A DNA stretch of 64,000 nucleotides. Origin: an uncultured Clostridia bacterium (GTDB lineage: Bacteria; Bacillota; Clostridia; Christensenellales; Borkfalkiaceae). This document shows positions 54,200 to 61,055 of the stretch, piece by piece. The stretch lies in contig CALVWI010000004.1 of NCBI GenBank assembly GCA_944367045.1, forward strand, positions 50,015 to 114,014, written 5' to 3'. A program made the position numbers and the translations under genes. The notes under the pieces were generated by a model. The model worked only from the letters and a program-made list of their open reading frames with translations. It did not search any database and was not told the DNA's origin. Positions within the stretch are counted from its first letter, which is position 1; every line of letters begins with the position of its first letter.

Positions 54200-55776
54200 A
54201 CTATATTAAATCTCTACACATTGAGGGCTTTAAGAAATTTCAAACTTTAGATGTGCAATTTAATGAACATATGAACATTCTTGTTGGTGAAAATGAGGCT
54301 GGGAAAAGCACAATTTTGGATGCGCTCAGGACTGTTATGAATCAGCAATACCGAAACGCCGACAAATCTGTATTGAAAGACTTGTTTAATACGGAGATGG
54401 TTGATGCATTCAAAGCTGCCCCGAGTGTCAAAACCTTGCCCAGAATTTATATTGAGGTTGAGTTGGTACTAGACCCCATTCAGAGAAACGCTACATATTT
54501 CTATGGCGAAGTGTATGGGGAGCGAAAACAGCAGGATCTGAAATTCGGTATTCGCTTTGAGTGCAAGTACGATGAAGAACTTGGAACCGGTATGGAACAG
54601 TCCATTTTAGATGGAAAAATCCCTTATGAATACTATGCGCTGAATTGGGCAACCTTCGCTAATCGTCCATACCAAATGATTAAACGGCCATTGAACTTTT
54701 TGTCCATTGATACAACCAATAGTGCAGCTGCTCTTTCGTTCAATTACTATAACCGTACTCTGTTTACAAGTAGATATGATGAAGCAACTAGAGCAAGGGC
54801 AAAAAATGAGTTTCGTTCTAAGCTGGAGGATGCACTTGAAGCAGCTGAATTACCACCTATCAGTGACGGCAGAAAATTTGGCGTTGATAGCAAGAAGGTC
54901 GTTCTGGAGACTATTCTTTCCGTATATGAGAACTCTGTTGCGCTTGAAAATCGTGGCAGCGGCATGGAAAGTCTGATTAAAACGCAGATTGCGTTGGATA
55001 GAGTAAATGGATTGGATGTTATCTTGATGGAAGAGCCAGAGAATCATCTTAGCTTTTCGACACTAAACAAAATGCTCTATGAAATTTCCAGCCAGCAAGA
55101 AAACTCTCAAATTATTGTGGCCACTCACAGTAATATGATTGCCAGCCGCTTGAATCTAAAGAATGTTTTGTGGATTACAGAGGATGGTATTATGAGTCTA
55201 TCAAATGTGAAATCAGATGTTGCAGAGTTTTTTGTTCGAGCTGATGACAACGCCTTTTTACAGTTACTTCTTTCTAAGAAGGTGTTCCTGGTTGAAGGTG
55301 CAACAGAATTCCTACTATTACCTATGTTCTACAAGCAGATTGCTGGACGCACAATCGAAGAAGATGGAGTTTCTGTAATTTCGTGCAATGGCATTTCTTA
55401 TAAGCGATATCTTGAAATAGCGGAAGCTACCGGCAAGAAGATTGCTGTCGTCACAGATAATGATGAGAAAGTAGATCGAATAGCAGAGGCATCAGATTTT
55501 AACAAAACCCATAATATGCAACACATCTTCATGGGTGCAACAGTAGATGAATGGACATGGGAGGCTTGCGTTTACAAAGATAATCAGGAAGTTCTCGATA
55601 GGATGATTACTGTCCAGGCAGGAGCAGAATATAAATTCCATGGCAGGGATTATGGCGCCGTTTTAGGTAAAATGTTAAATAATAAGGTGGATGTTGCCTA
55701 TCAGATGCTGATGTCAGGAACCACCTTTGCGGTACCGCAATACATAAAGGATGCGATAGCATGGCTAAGAGAGTAA
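54196..55776 (+). CDS. OLD-family ATPase/TOPRIM nuclease, GajA-like defence protein
   Basis: 526 residues. ABC-type ATPase domain: Walker A VGENEAGKSTIL (about 31-42), signature-like GSGMES, Walker B VILMEEPENHLS, H-loop IIVATHSNMIAS. Then a TOPRIM nuclease domain: KVFLVEGATEFLLLPMFY with the catalytic Glu, and VVTDNDEK with the metal-binding D-N-D. This is the architecture of GajA of Gabija, whose nuclease is unleashed when nucleotides fall during phage attack. It overlaps the next helicase gene by 16 bases. GajA is usually about 580 residues, so this is a compact member. Base composition is clearly A/T-rich. Confidence 0.85.
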   Translation: MNYIKSLHIEGFKKFQTLDVQFNEHMNILVGENEAGKSTILDALRTVMNQQYRNADKSVLKDLFNTEMVDAFKAAPSVKTLPRIYIEVELVLDPIQRNATYFYGEVYGERKQQDLKFGIRFECKYDEELGTGMEQSILDGKIPYEYYALNWATFANRPYQMIKRPLNFLSIDTTNSAAALSFNYYNRTLFTSRYDEATRARAKNEFRSKLEDALEAAELPPISDGRKFGVDSKKVVLETILSVYENSVALENRGSGMESLIKTQIALDRVNGLDVILMEEPENHLSFSTLNKMLYEISSQQENSQIIVATHSNMIASRLNLKNVLWITEDGIMSLSNVKSDVAEFFVRADDNAFLQLLLSKKVFLVEGATEFLLLPMFYKQIAGRTIEEDGVSVISCNGISYKRYLEIAEATGKKIAVVTDNDEKVDRIAEASDFNKTHNMQHIFMGATVDEWTWEACVYKDNQEVLDRMITVQAGAEYKFHGRDYGAVLGKMLNNKVDVAYQMLMSGTTFAVPQYIKDAIAWLRE

Positions 55777-56885
55777 TCTTGGCGGTAGCGGGTGCTGGGA
55801 AGACCTATCATATCTGCCATACGATAGACCCGAACAAACGAAACTTAATATTAGCCTTTACGCATGAGAATATCTACAACATTCAGAAGGAACTATGCGA
55901 TGCGCATGGTCATATACCGGAGCAAACAACAGTATCAACTTTTGACTCATTTGTGTATCATCAGATGGTGTTGCCATATGAACCTAGCATAGCAGAACAT
56001 TTTGATCGTCCTGAATTTGTTAGTCGTGGAATCTGCACGATAGATCCTCCGCCTAAAACAATCAGAAATTCCGAAGGAAGGACCTTCTCTAATCCCAAAT
56101 ATAAGACGAAAGATAATCTTGCGCACTATGTCACAACGAAAGGGCAATACTACTGTGCAACTATTTCTGAGTTGGTATTGCAGGTGGGAAAAAATCGTGA
56201 AAGCCTTGTAAAAAGGGTAGCCGAACGATTGAATTTGTTTTATGACTGTGTGCTAATTGATGAATTCCAAGATTTTCGAGAATATGATTATGAATTAATT
56301 ATGGCTCTTTCGAAACATCTCAATGATGTTGTTCTTGTTGGTGACTATTATCAGCATTCTGTTTCAGCAACAAACAACTCAGGAAAACCTTTTAAGAATA
56401 GGTCCAACGATGTGAGTTATGATTCATTTGTTGCTGAATTAGAAAATGCAGGTTTTGAAGTGGATTTGACTGCCTTGGATAAATCTAGGCGTTGCTCCGC
56501 AGAGATATGTCAATATGTAAGTGAAAAACTCGGCATTAACATTTCTTCTCATGGAAACAACATAGGGTCTGTTATCTGGGTAGACGAAAATGCTACAGCA
56601 ATTCTTGAAGATCAACAAATTATAAAATTGCTCTATAAAGATGCTGCAAGATATTCATTTCATGCAATAAACTGGTCATATTCTAAAGGAGATACCATGG
56701 ATGCAGCTTGTGTAATTTTGACGGATAACTTTGAAAAACTCGCTGATGACAAGTTTTCCACAAGAGGAATTTCCCAAACTACCATAAACAAGTTGTATGT
56801 AGCCATGACACGAAGCAGTGGGAACTTATATTTAATGCGGTCTTCAACATTCAAAGAGATACGAAATTCATATATTAAGAAATAG
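55761..56885 (+). CDS. UvrD-like SF1 helicase, GajB-like partner
   Basis: 374 residues. SF1 motifs: Walker A VAGAGKTYH (9-17), Ia LAFTHENIYNIQ, Walker B CVLIDEFQDFREYD, III VVLVGDYYQHS, and a C-terminal TINKLYVAMTRSSGNLYLM (motifs V/VI). GajB of Gabija is about 490 residues; here domains 1B/2B are reduced. Its overlap with the OLD nuclease gene shows a two-gene unit. Because the helicase is short, assignment to canonical Gabija rather than a related OLD-helicase pair is uncertain. Confidence 0.82.
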   Translation: MAKRVILAVAGAGKTYHICHTIDPNKRNLILAFTHENIYNIQKELCDAHGHIPEQTTVSTFDSFVYHQMVLPYEPSIAEHFDRPEFVSRGICTIDPPPKTIRNSEGRTFSNPKYKTKDNLAHYVTTKGQYYCATISELVLQVGKNRESLVKRVAERLNLFYDCVLIDEFQDFREYDYELIMALSKHLNDVVLVGDYYQHSVSATNNSGKPFKNRSNDVSYDSFVAELENAGFEVDLTALDKSRRCSAEICQYVSEKLGINISSHGNNIGSVIWVDENATAILEDQQIIKLLYKDAARYSFHAINWSYSKGDTMDAACVILTDNFEKLADDKFSTRGISQTTINKLYVAMTRSSGNLYLMRSSTFKEIRNSYIKK

Positions 56886-56924
56886 GCACTTATGATATAG
56901 TAAATATGACCCTTGCATTTTTCG

Positions 56925-56942
56925 TGGCAACACCATGGCAAC
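56925..56942 (+). promoter_or_regulatory. Putative integrase arm-type site, right
   Basis: TGGCAAC-ACCA-TGGCAAC, same 7-bp units, 4-bp gap and orientation as 49814-49831. Confidence 0.6.
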
Positions 56943-57043
56943 AAAAAATCAGATAGCCTAAACTATCTGGATAATGAAAACAATATAGATACTCTGAGCT
57001 ACATCCCATAAGCAAATCCGTTTAGAATATAGCTGACGGGAGC

Positions 57044-57053
57044 GAATGGGAAT
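57044..57053 (+). repeat. attR core
   Basis: GAATGGGAAT followed by GAG, a direct copy of the guaA2 3' end. The DNA after it (hairpin of the CACR...CGTGAGGGG family) resembles what follows the intact guaA gene, consistent with the pre-insertion flank. Confidence 0.68.
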
Positions 57054-57057
57054 GAGT

Positions 57058-57180
57058 TCACACTTTTTTGCGTGCCGCAAAAAAGTCGTGAGGGGTGGAG
57101 TATCAACATCTCCCCGCGTTATCGCCCGCGCACATGCCTGTTCTCAAAGACAATAAGCCCTAAGCATAGGGCAAATTGAG
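57058..57180. repeat. Structured intergenic repeat module R3
   Basis: Hairpin CACACTTTTTTGCG / CGCAAAAAAGTCGTG (57059-57090) followed by AGGGG, then hairpin CCCTA-AGCA-TAGGG-CAAATTG (57158-57177). Shorter relative of R1/R2. A 10-base G run follows at 57190-57199. Confidence 0.6.
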
Positions 57181-57224
57181 TCCTTCAGCGGGGGGGGGGA
57201 CCCTCCTCGAAGCGTGGATTTTAG

Positions 57225-57461
57225 TTCACGCATTTTTCTGCGAACTGACGCAGAAAAATGCCGTGAGGGGAGGACAACCCGATTTCCGCTTCTCTCTCAT
57301 CGGGTTTTCCTCGATGGCGCGCAGATGGCAACAGTCAGAATGCGCGCCATCTCACCTTTCCCCGAAAGCGCAGGTATGCGCAAATTGGGGTGCGCAGCGG
57401 AAGGAAACCTTCCTTGCGCAGTTCATTTTAATATAAAACGCTCGTTGGTGGACGGGCGTTA
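57225..57461. repeat. Structured intergenic repeat module R2
   Basis: Hairpin CACGCATTTTTCTGCG / CGCAGAAAAATGCCGTG (57227-57265) then AGGGG; ATGGCGCGCA/TGCGCGCCAT (57314-57351); GCGCA-GGTA-TGCGC-AAATTG (57368-57387); GGAAGG-AAA-CCTTCC (57399-57413); GCGCAGTTCATTTTAA; and AACGCTCGT/ACGGGCGTT (57438-57461). Same order as R1 with paired substitutions. No gene in 57054-57738. Confidence 0.7.
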
Positions 57462-57659
57462 TTCTTATATTGTATTATTGCCGTATATTTCCGTGCGTTT
57501 CTGCTCGCGGGTGTGAAAATGAACGAAATTTTCATGGGGGTGGGCGGAAGATGGGGCAAAACGGCGGGGTGCGGCGGAAGGGGGCGGGCGATTTTGCGCG
57601 AAATGCGGGACGTCTGCGGGAAAAATCGTAAATTTGTGCGGCATTTTTTCAAGGGACTA

Positions 57660-57688
57660 TTGACATTCGCCTCAACTTCGTATATAAT
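57660..57688 (+). promoter_or_regulatory. Promoter of xfp
   Basis: TTGACA (57660-57665), 17 bp, TATAAT (57683-57688). Confidence 0.92.
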
Positions 57689-57738
57689 ACCTCTTGAATA
57701 GGGTAAGATCCCATATGCAATATCAGGAGGAGTTTTTC

Positions 57739-60159
57739 ATGAGCAACAACGATTGTCCCGAAAAGAAGCCCCTGACGGAAGAGTACCTTAAGAAGATGGA
57801 CGCTTACTGGCGCGCGGCCAACTACCTCGCGGCGGCACAGCTCTACATGCTTAAGAACCCCCTCCTCAGGGAACCCTTGACGCGCGATCAGGTGAAGAAG
57901 AAGATCGTCGGCCACTGGGGTACCGTCCCCGGGCAGAACTTCATCTATGTCCACCTCAACCGCGTCATCAAGAAGTTTGACCTCGACCTCATCCTTCTCT
58001 CCGGCCCCGGCCACGGCGGTAACTTCTTCGTCGCCAATTCCTATCTCGAAGGAACGTACAGCGAAGTTTACCCCAACGTCTCCGAGGATAAGGAAGGCAT
58101 GACGAGGCTGTGCAAACAGTTCTCCTTCCCGGGCGGCATTTCGTCCCACGTCGCGCCCGAGACCCCCGGTTCCATCAACGAGGGCGGCGAGCTCGGCTAT
58201 TCGCTTGCGCACGCATTCGGCGCCGTGTTCGATAACCCCGGCCTCATCGCTGCGACCATCGTCGGCGACGGCGAGGCGGAGACCGGCCCTCTCGCGACGG
58301 CTTGGCACTCCAACAAATTCCTCAACCCCGTCACGGACGGCGCGGTGCTTCCCATCCTGCACCTCAACGGCTTCAAGATCAACAACCCCACCGTGTTCGC
58401 GCGTATCTCCAAGGATGAAGTGCGCTCGTTCTTCCACGGCTGCGGTTGGAAGCCCTACTTCGTCGAGGGCGACGAGCCCATGGCCATGCACAGAAAGATG
58501 GCCGAGACGCTCGACAAGTGCATCAAGGAGATCAAGGAGATCCAGCGCAAGGCACGCGAAGAGGGCGACACCGAGCGCCCGTTCTGGCCGATGATCGTGC
58601 TCCGCACCCCCAAGGGCTGGACCGGTCCCAAGGTCGTCGACGGCAAGCACATCGAAGGCAGCTACCGCGCACACCAGGTGCCCATCACGATGGAGAAGCC
58701 CGAGCACCTCGAGCTCCTCAAGGAATGGCTGCTCTCCTACAAGCCCGATGAACTCTTCACCGAGGACTACAAGCTCAAGCCCGAACTCAGAGCGCTCGCT
58801 CCCACGGGCGACCACCGCATCAGCGCCAACCCTCATACCAACGGCGGCAAGCTTCTGAAGGACCTTCGTCTCCCCGACTTCACCAAGTACGGCGTGGAGA
58901 TGTCGGCTCCCGGCACCGTCAAGGCACAGGATATGCTCGTTCTGGGCAACTACATCCGCGACGTCCTCAAGCTGAATGCAGACAGCCGCAACTTCCGTAT
59001 GTTCGGCCCCGATGAGACGATGTCCAACCGTATGTATGCGGCGTTCGAGGCATCGTCCCGTCCCTTCGAGGCGAAGATCTACGATGAACCCTGCCGCGAG
59101 GACTGCGTCTATGTCGAGGACGACAACATCGCACGCGAGGGCCGCATCATGGATGCTTACCTCTCCGAGCATATGTGCGAGGGTTGGCTCGAGGGTTATA
59201 TCCTCACCGGCCGCCACGGCTTCTTCGCTTCCTACGAGTCCTTCATCCGTATCGTCGACTCGATGGTCTCTCAGCACGCAAAGTGGCTCAAGGTCACCAA
59301 CGAGCTGCCTTGGAGACAGGACATCTCGTCTTTGAACCTCATCTTGACGTCCAACGTCTGGCAGCAGGACCACAACGGCTTCACGCACCAGGATCCCGGC
59401 TTCCTCGACCACGTCACCTGCAAGAAGGCAGACGTCATCCGCTGCTACCTGCCGCCGGATACCAACTGCCTGCTCTCCTGCTTCGACCACTGCGTCAAGA
59501 GCAAGGGCTATATCAACGTCATCGTGGCGTCCAAGCACCCCACCTATCAGTGGCTGACGATGGACCAGGCAGTCAAGCACTGCACGCAGGGCATCGGCGT
59601 ATGGCCTTGGGCAAGTAACGACGCGGGCGAAGAGCCCGACCTCGTCATGGCTTGCTGCGGCGACACGCCCACCGTCGAGGCACTCGCTGCAACGACCATC
59701 CTGCGCGACTACATGCCTGACCTCAAGATCCGTTTCGTCAATGTCGTCGACCTGATGAAGCTCGATTCTCACGAGAATCACCCTCACGGCCTCCGCGACA
59801 GCGCGTTCGACGCCATCTTCACCAAGGATAAGCCCGTCATCTTCGTGTATCACGGCTATCCTAAGCTCATCCACGAGCTCACCTACACCCGCCACAACCG
59901 CAACATCAAGGTGTTCGGTTACATGGAGGAGGGCACCATCACCACGGGCTTCGATATGCGCGTTCAGAACCATATCGACCGCTTCCACCTCGTCCGCGAG
60001 GCCATGATGTGCCTGCCTCAGCTGGGGAACAGGGGCTCCTTCCTCGTTCAGATGATGAACGACAAGCTGGTCGAGCACAGGAACTACATCGCCGAGTACG
60101 GCGAAGACCTGCCCGAGATCCAGAATTGGAAGTGGCATACGCCCGAGGACAACAAGTAA
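57739..60159 (+). CDS. xfp: Phosphoketolase (xylulose-5-P / fructose-6-P)
   Basis: 806 residues, full length. Thiamine-diphosphate enzyme that cleaves Xu5P (and often F6P) with phosphate to acetyl-phosphate and an aldose phosphate. Seen: [60 protein letters not shown], the TPP/Mg motif [31 protein letters not shown] and the C-terminal [14 protein letters not shown]. Whether it uses F6P cannot be read from sequence. CAGGAGGAGTTTTTC precedes ATG 57739; in-frame codons upstream lie in the leader. Two terminator-like hairpins follow. Confidence 0.97.
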   Translation: MSNNDCPEKKPLTEEYLKKMDAYWRAANYLAAAQLYMLKNPLLREPLTRDQVKKKIVGHWGTVPGQNFIYVHLNRVIKKFDLDLILLSGPGHGGNFFVANSYLEGTYSEVYPNVSEDKEGMTRLCKQFSFPGGISSHVAPETPGSINEGGELGYSLAHAFGAVFDNPGLIAATIVGDGEAETGPLATAWHSNKFLNPVTDGAVLPILHLNGFKINNPTVFARISKDEVRSFFHGCGWKPYFVEGDEPMAMHRKMAETLDKCIKEIKEIQRKAREEGDTERPFWPMIVLRTPKGWTGPKVVDGKHIEGSYRAHQVPITMEKPEHLELLKEWLLSYKPDELFTEDYKLKPELRALAPTGDHRISANPHTNGGKLLKDLRLPDFTKYGVEMSAPGTVKAQDMLVLGNYIRDVLKLNADSRNFRMFGPDETMSNRMYAAFEASSRPFEAKIYDEPCREDCVYVEDDNIAREGRIMDAYLSEHMCEGWLEGYILTGRHGFFASYESFIRIVDSMVSQHAKWLKVTNELPWRQDISSLNLILTSNVWQQDHNGFTHQDPGFLDHVTCKKADVIRCYLPPDTNCLLSCFDHCVKSKGYINVIVASKHPTYQWLTMDQAVKHCTQGIGVWPWASNDAGEEPDLVMACCGDTPTVEALAATTILRDYMPDLKIRFVNVVDLMKLDSHENHPHGLRDSAFDAIFTKDKPVIFVYHGYPKLIHELTYTRHNRNIKVFGYMEEGTITTGFDMRVQNHIDRFHLVREAMMCLPQLGNRGSFLVQMMNDKLVEHRNYIAEYGEDLPEIQNWKWHTPEDNK

Positions 60160-60214
60160 GGCAAAATCGGCCGCGGTTTTCTACACGCCGCACGTCCGAC
60201 AAAAGTTCTATGGA

Positions 60215-60250
60215 ACGGGATCCGCTCGCGGGTCCCGTTTTCTTTTATTT
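60215..60250 (+). terminator. Terminator after xfp
   Basis: Stem ACGGGATCC / GGGTCCCGT with loop GCTCGC, followed by TTTTCTTTTATTTT. Confidence 0.88.
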
Positions 60251-60317
60251 TGAAGGGAGCCACGGGCCGATGAGGGAGCGGACGGCGGCTGCGCGTGAAA
60301 AAAGTGTTCGTTCGGTA

Positions 60318-60347
60318 AAAAATAGTTCGCAAATGCGAACTATTTTT
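60318..60347. terminator. A/T-flanked dyad, terminator-like, containing the feo motif
   Basis: 13-bp stem AAAAATAGTTCGC / GCGAACTATTTTT with loop AAAT. It can act as a second terminator for xfp, yet its centre (60325-60340) is a perfect GTTCGC-N4-GCGAAC dyad of the type repeated downstream. Confidence 0.65.
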
Positions 60348-60368
60348 GTCACAAAGGCCTTCAAACGT

Positions 60369-60397
60369 TTGACAAGGGGAGAGGGGAGTGCTATAAT
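60369..60397 (+). promoter_or_regulatory. Promoter of the feo operon
   Basis: TTGACA (60369-60374), 17 bp, TATAAT (60392-60397). The -35 box lies in a TCAAACGTTTGA palindrome (60361-60372). Confidence 0.92.
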
Positions 60398-60399
60398 AA

Positions 60400-60531
60400 G
60401 TTCGCAAAACCGAACGGGGAGCATTTTTTAAAGCCAGCAGGTTAGCAATTGCGAACCGTTCGGCTCTATTTCGGAGCATGAGTTAGCTTATGCGAACCAT
60501 CTTTTTTGAAAGCAGGTTAGTATTTGCGAAC
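60400..60531 (+). promoter_or_regulatory. Array of four GTTnGC-N4-GCGAAC dyads before feoA
   Basis: Copies: GTTCGCAAAACCGAAC (60400-60415, directly after the -10), GTTAGCAATTGCGAAC (60441-60456), GTTAGCTTATGCGAAC (60482-60497), GTTAGTATTTGCGAAC (60516-60531). A fifth, perfect copy lies upstream at 60325-60340. Copies two and four share the preceding AGCAG. The position over the transcription start and the target operon suggest an iron-responsive repressor (Fur- or DtxR-type), but the motif is not a textbook box of either. Confidence 0.7.
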
Positions 60532-60563
60532 TGCGTGCCTCATACGATAGAAGAGGAGCAACT

Positions 60564-60776
60564 ATGCCTTTGATGCTAGCCCCGCTGGGGCAGGAAATGA
60601 GGATCGTCAAAATTTTGGGCGATGAAAAGACCAAAAAGCACCTTGCAAATCTCGGGGTGATGGTGGACGCCAAGATCACGGTGTTCTCCTCCAATGGGGG
60701 GAGCCTCGTGTGCATCGTCAAGGACGGCAGGCTCGCCATTGACCGCGACGTCGCGTCGCACATCTTTGTGGCGTGA
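60564..60776 (+). CDS. feoA: FeoA-type SH3-like protein (first copy)
   Basis: 70 residues. MPLMLAPLGQEMRIVKILGD then a beta-rich body (MVDAKITVFSSNGGSLVCIV, DGRLAIDRDVASHIFV), the SH3-like FeoA fold with the L-x-x-L-G-V turn (HLANLGVMVDAKI). FeoA proteins bind FeoB and tune ferrous iron uptake. AGAGGAGCAACT precedes ATG. First gene of feoA-feoA-feoB. Confidence 0.9.
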   Translation: MPLMLAPLGQEMRIVKILGDEKTKKHLANLGVMVDAKITVFSSNGGSLVCIVKDGRLAIDRDVASHIFVA

Positions 60777-60821
60777 GGAAATGAGAGAAGTGAACGTATT
60801 ACGGAGGTATAAAATCATACG

Positions 60822-61055
60822 ATGAACAAGTTACTCAGTGATTTTTCCGTCTCGGAGAAGGGAGTCGTCAAGGCCGTCTCCGGCGAGGGAAAGATACGCA
60901 GGCGGCTCTTCGACATGGGCGTGACGCCCGGGGCGGAGATCCTGCTGCGCAAGAAGGCGCCGCTGGGGGATCCCCTCGAGGTCACCATCCGCGGCTATGA
61001 GCTCACCCTTCGCAAGAACGAAGCGGCCTGCGTGACGATGGAGGTGGTCAAATGA
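60822..61055 (+). CDS. feoA2: FeoA-type SH3-like protein (second copy)
   Basis: 77 residues: VVKAVSGEGKIRRRLFDMGV, TPGAEILLRKKAPLGDPLEV, then TIRGYELTLRKNEAACVTME. This is the canonical FeoA sequence (R-R-L-x-D-M-G-x-x-P-G), closer to consensus than the first copy. Its last 4 bases overlap feoB (ATGA), so its product is probably made with FeoB in fixed ratio. Confidence 0.95.
   Translation: MNKLLSDFSVSEKGVVKAVSGEGKIRRRLFDMGVTPGAEILLRKKAPLGDPLEVTIRGYELTLRKNEAACVTMEVVK

Larger units (their letters stand above)
49756..57053 (+). mobile_element. Decayed integrative element with defence cargo at guaA2
   Basis: About 7.3 kb between direct repeats GAATGGGAAT. Gene order: XRE regulator, beheaded excisionase, truncated IS110 transposase, tyrosine integrase with two disabling lesions, integrase-linked small gene, broken AlwI-like nuclease, OLD-family ATPase/nuclease, UvrD-like helicase. 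It is visibly more A/T-rich than the chromosome, most of all in the defence genes. Paired TGGCAAC repeats lie inside both ends (49814-49831 and 56925-56942). No relaxase, coupling protein or conjugation genes are present, so it cannot move by itself now. Confidence 0.82.
56886..57057. other. Right end of the island
   Basis: No gene. Contains TGGCAAC-ACCA-TGGCAAC (56925-56942), the partner of the left arm-type site, an AGATAG-CCTAAA-CTATCT dyad (56952-56969), and the attR core (57044-57053). Confidence 0.65.

Noticed and set aside
49756-57053. Complete conjugative element
   Set aside because: No relaxase, type IV coupling or secretion genes, and the integrase and excisionase are broken.
60404-60563. 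NiCo-type or other known metal riboswitch in the feo leader
   Set aside because: I could not find the conserved four-way-junction blocks; the repeated 16-bp dyad is a simpler explanation.
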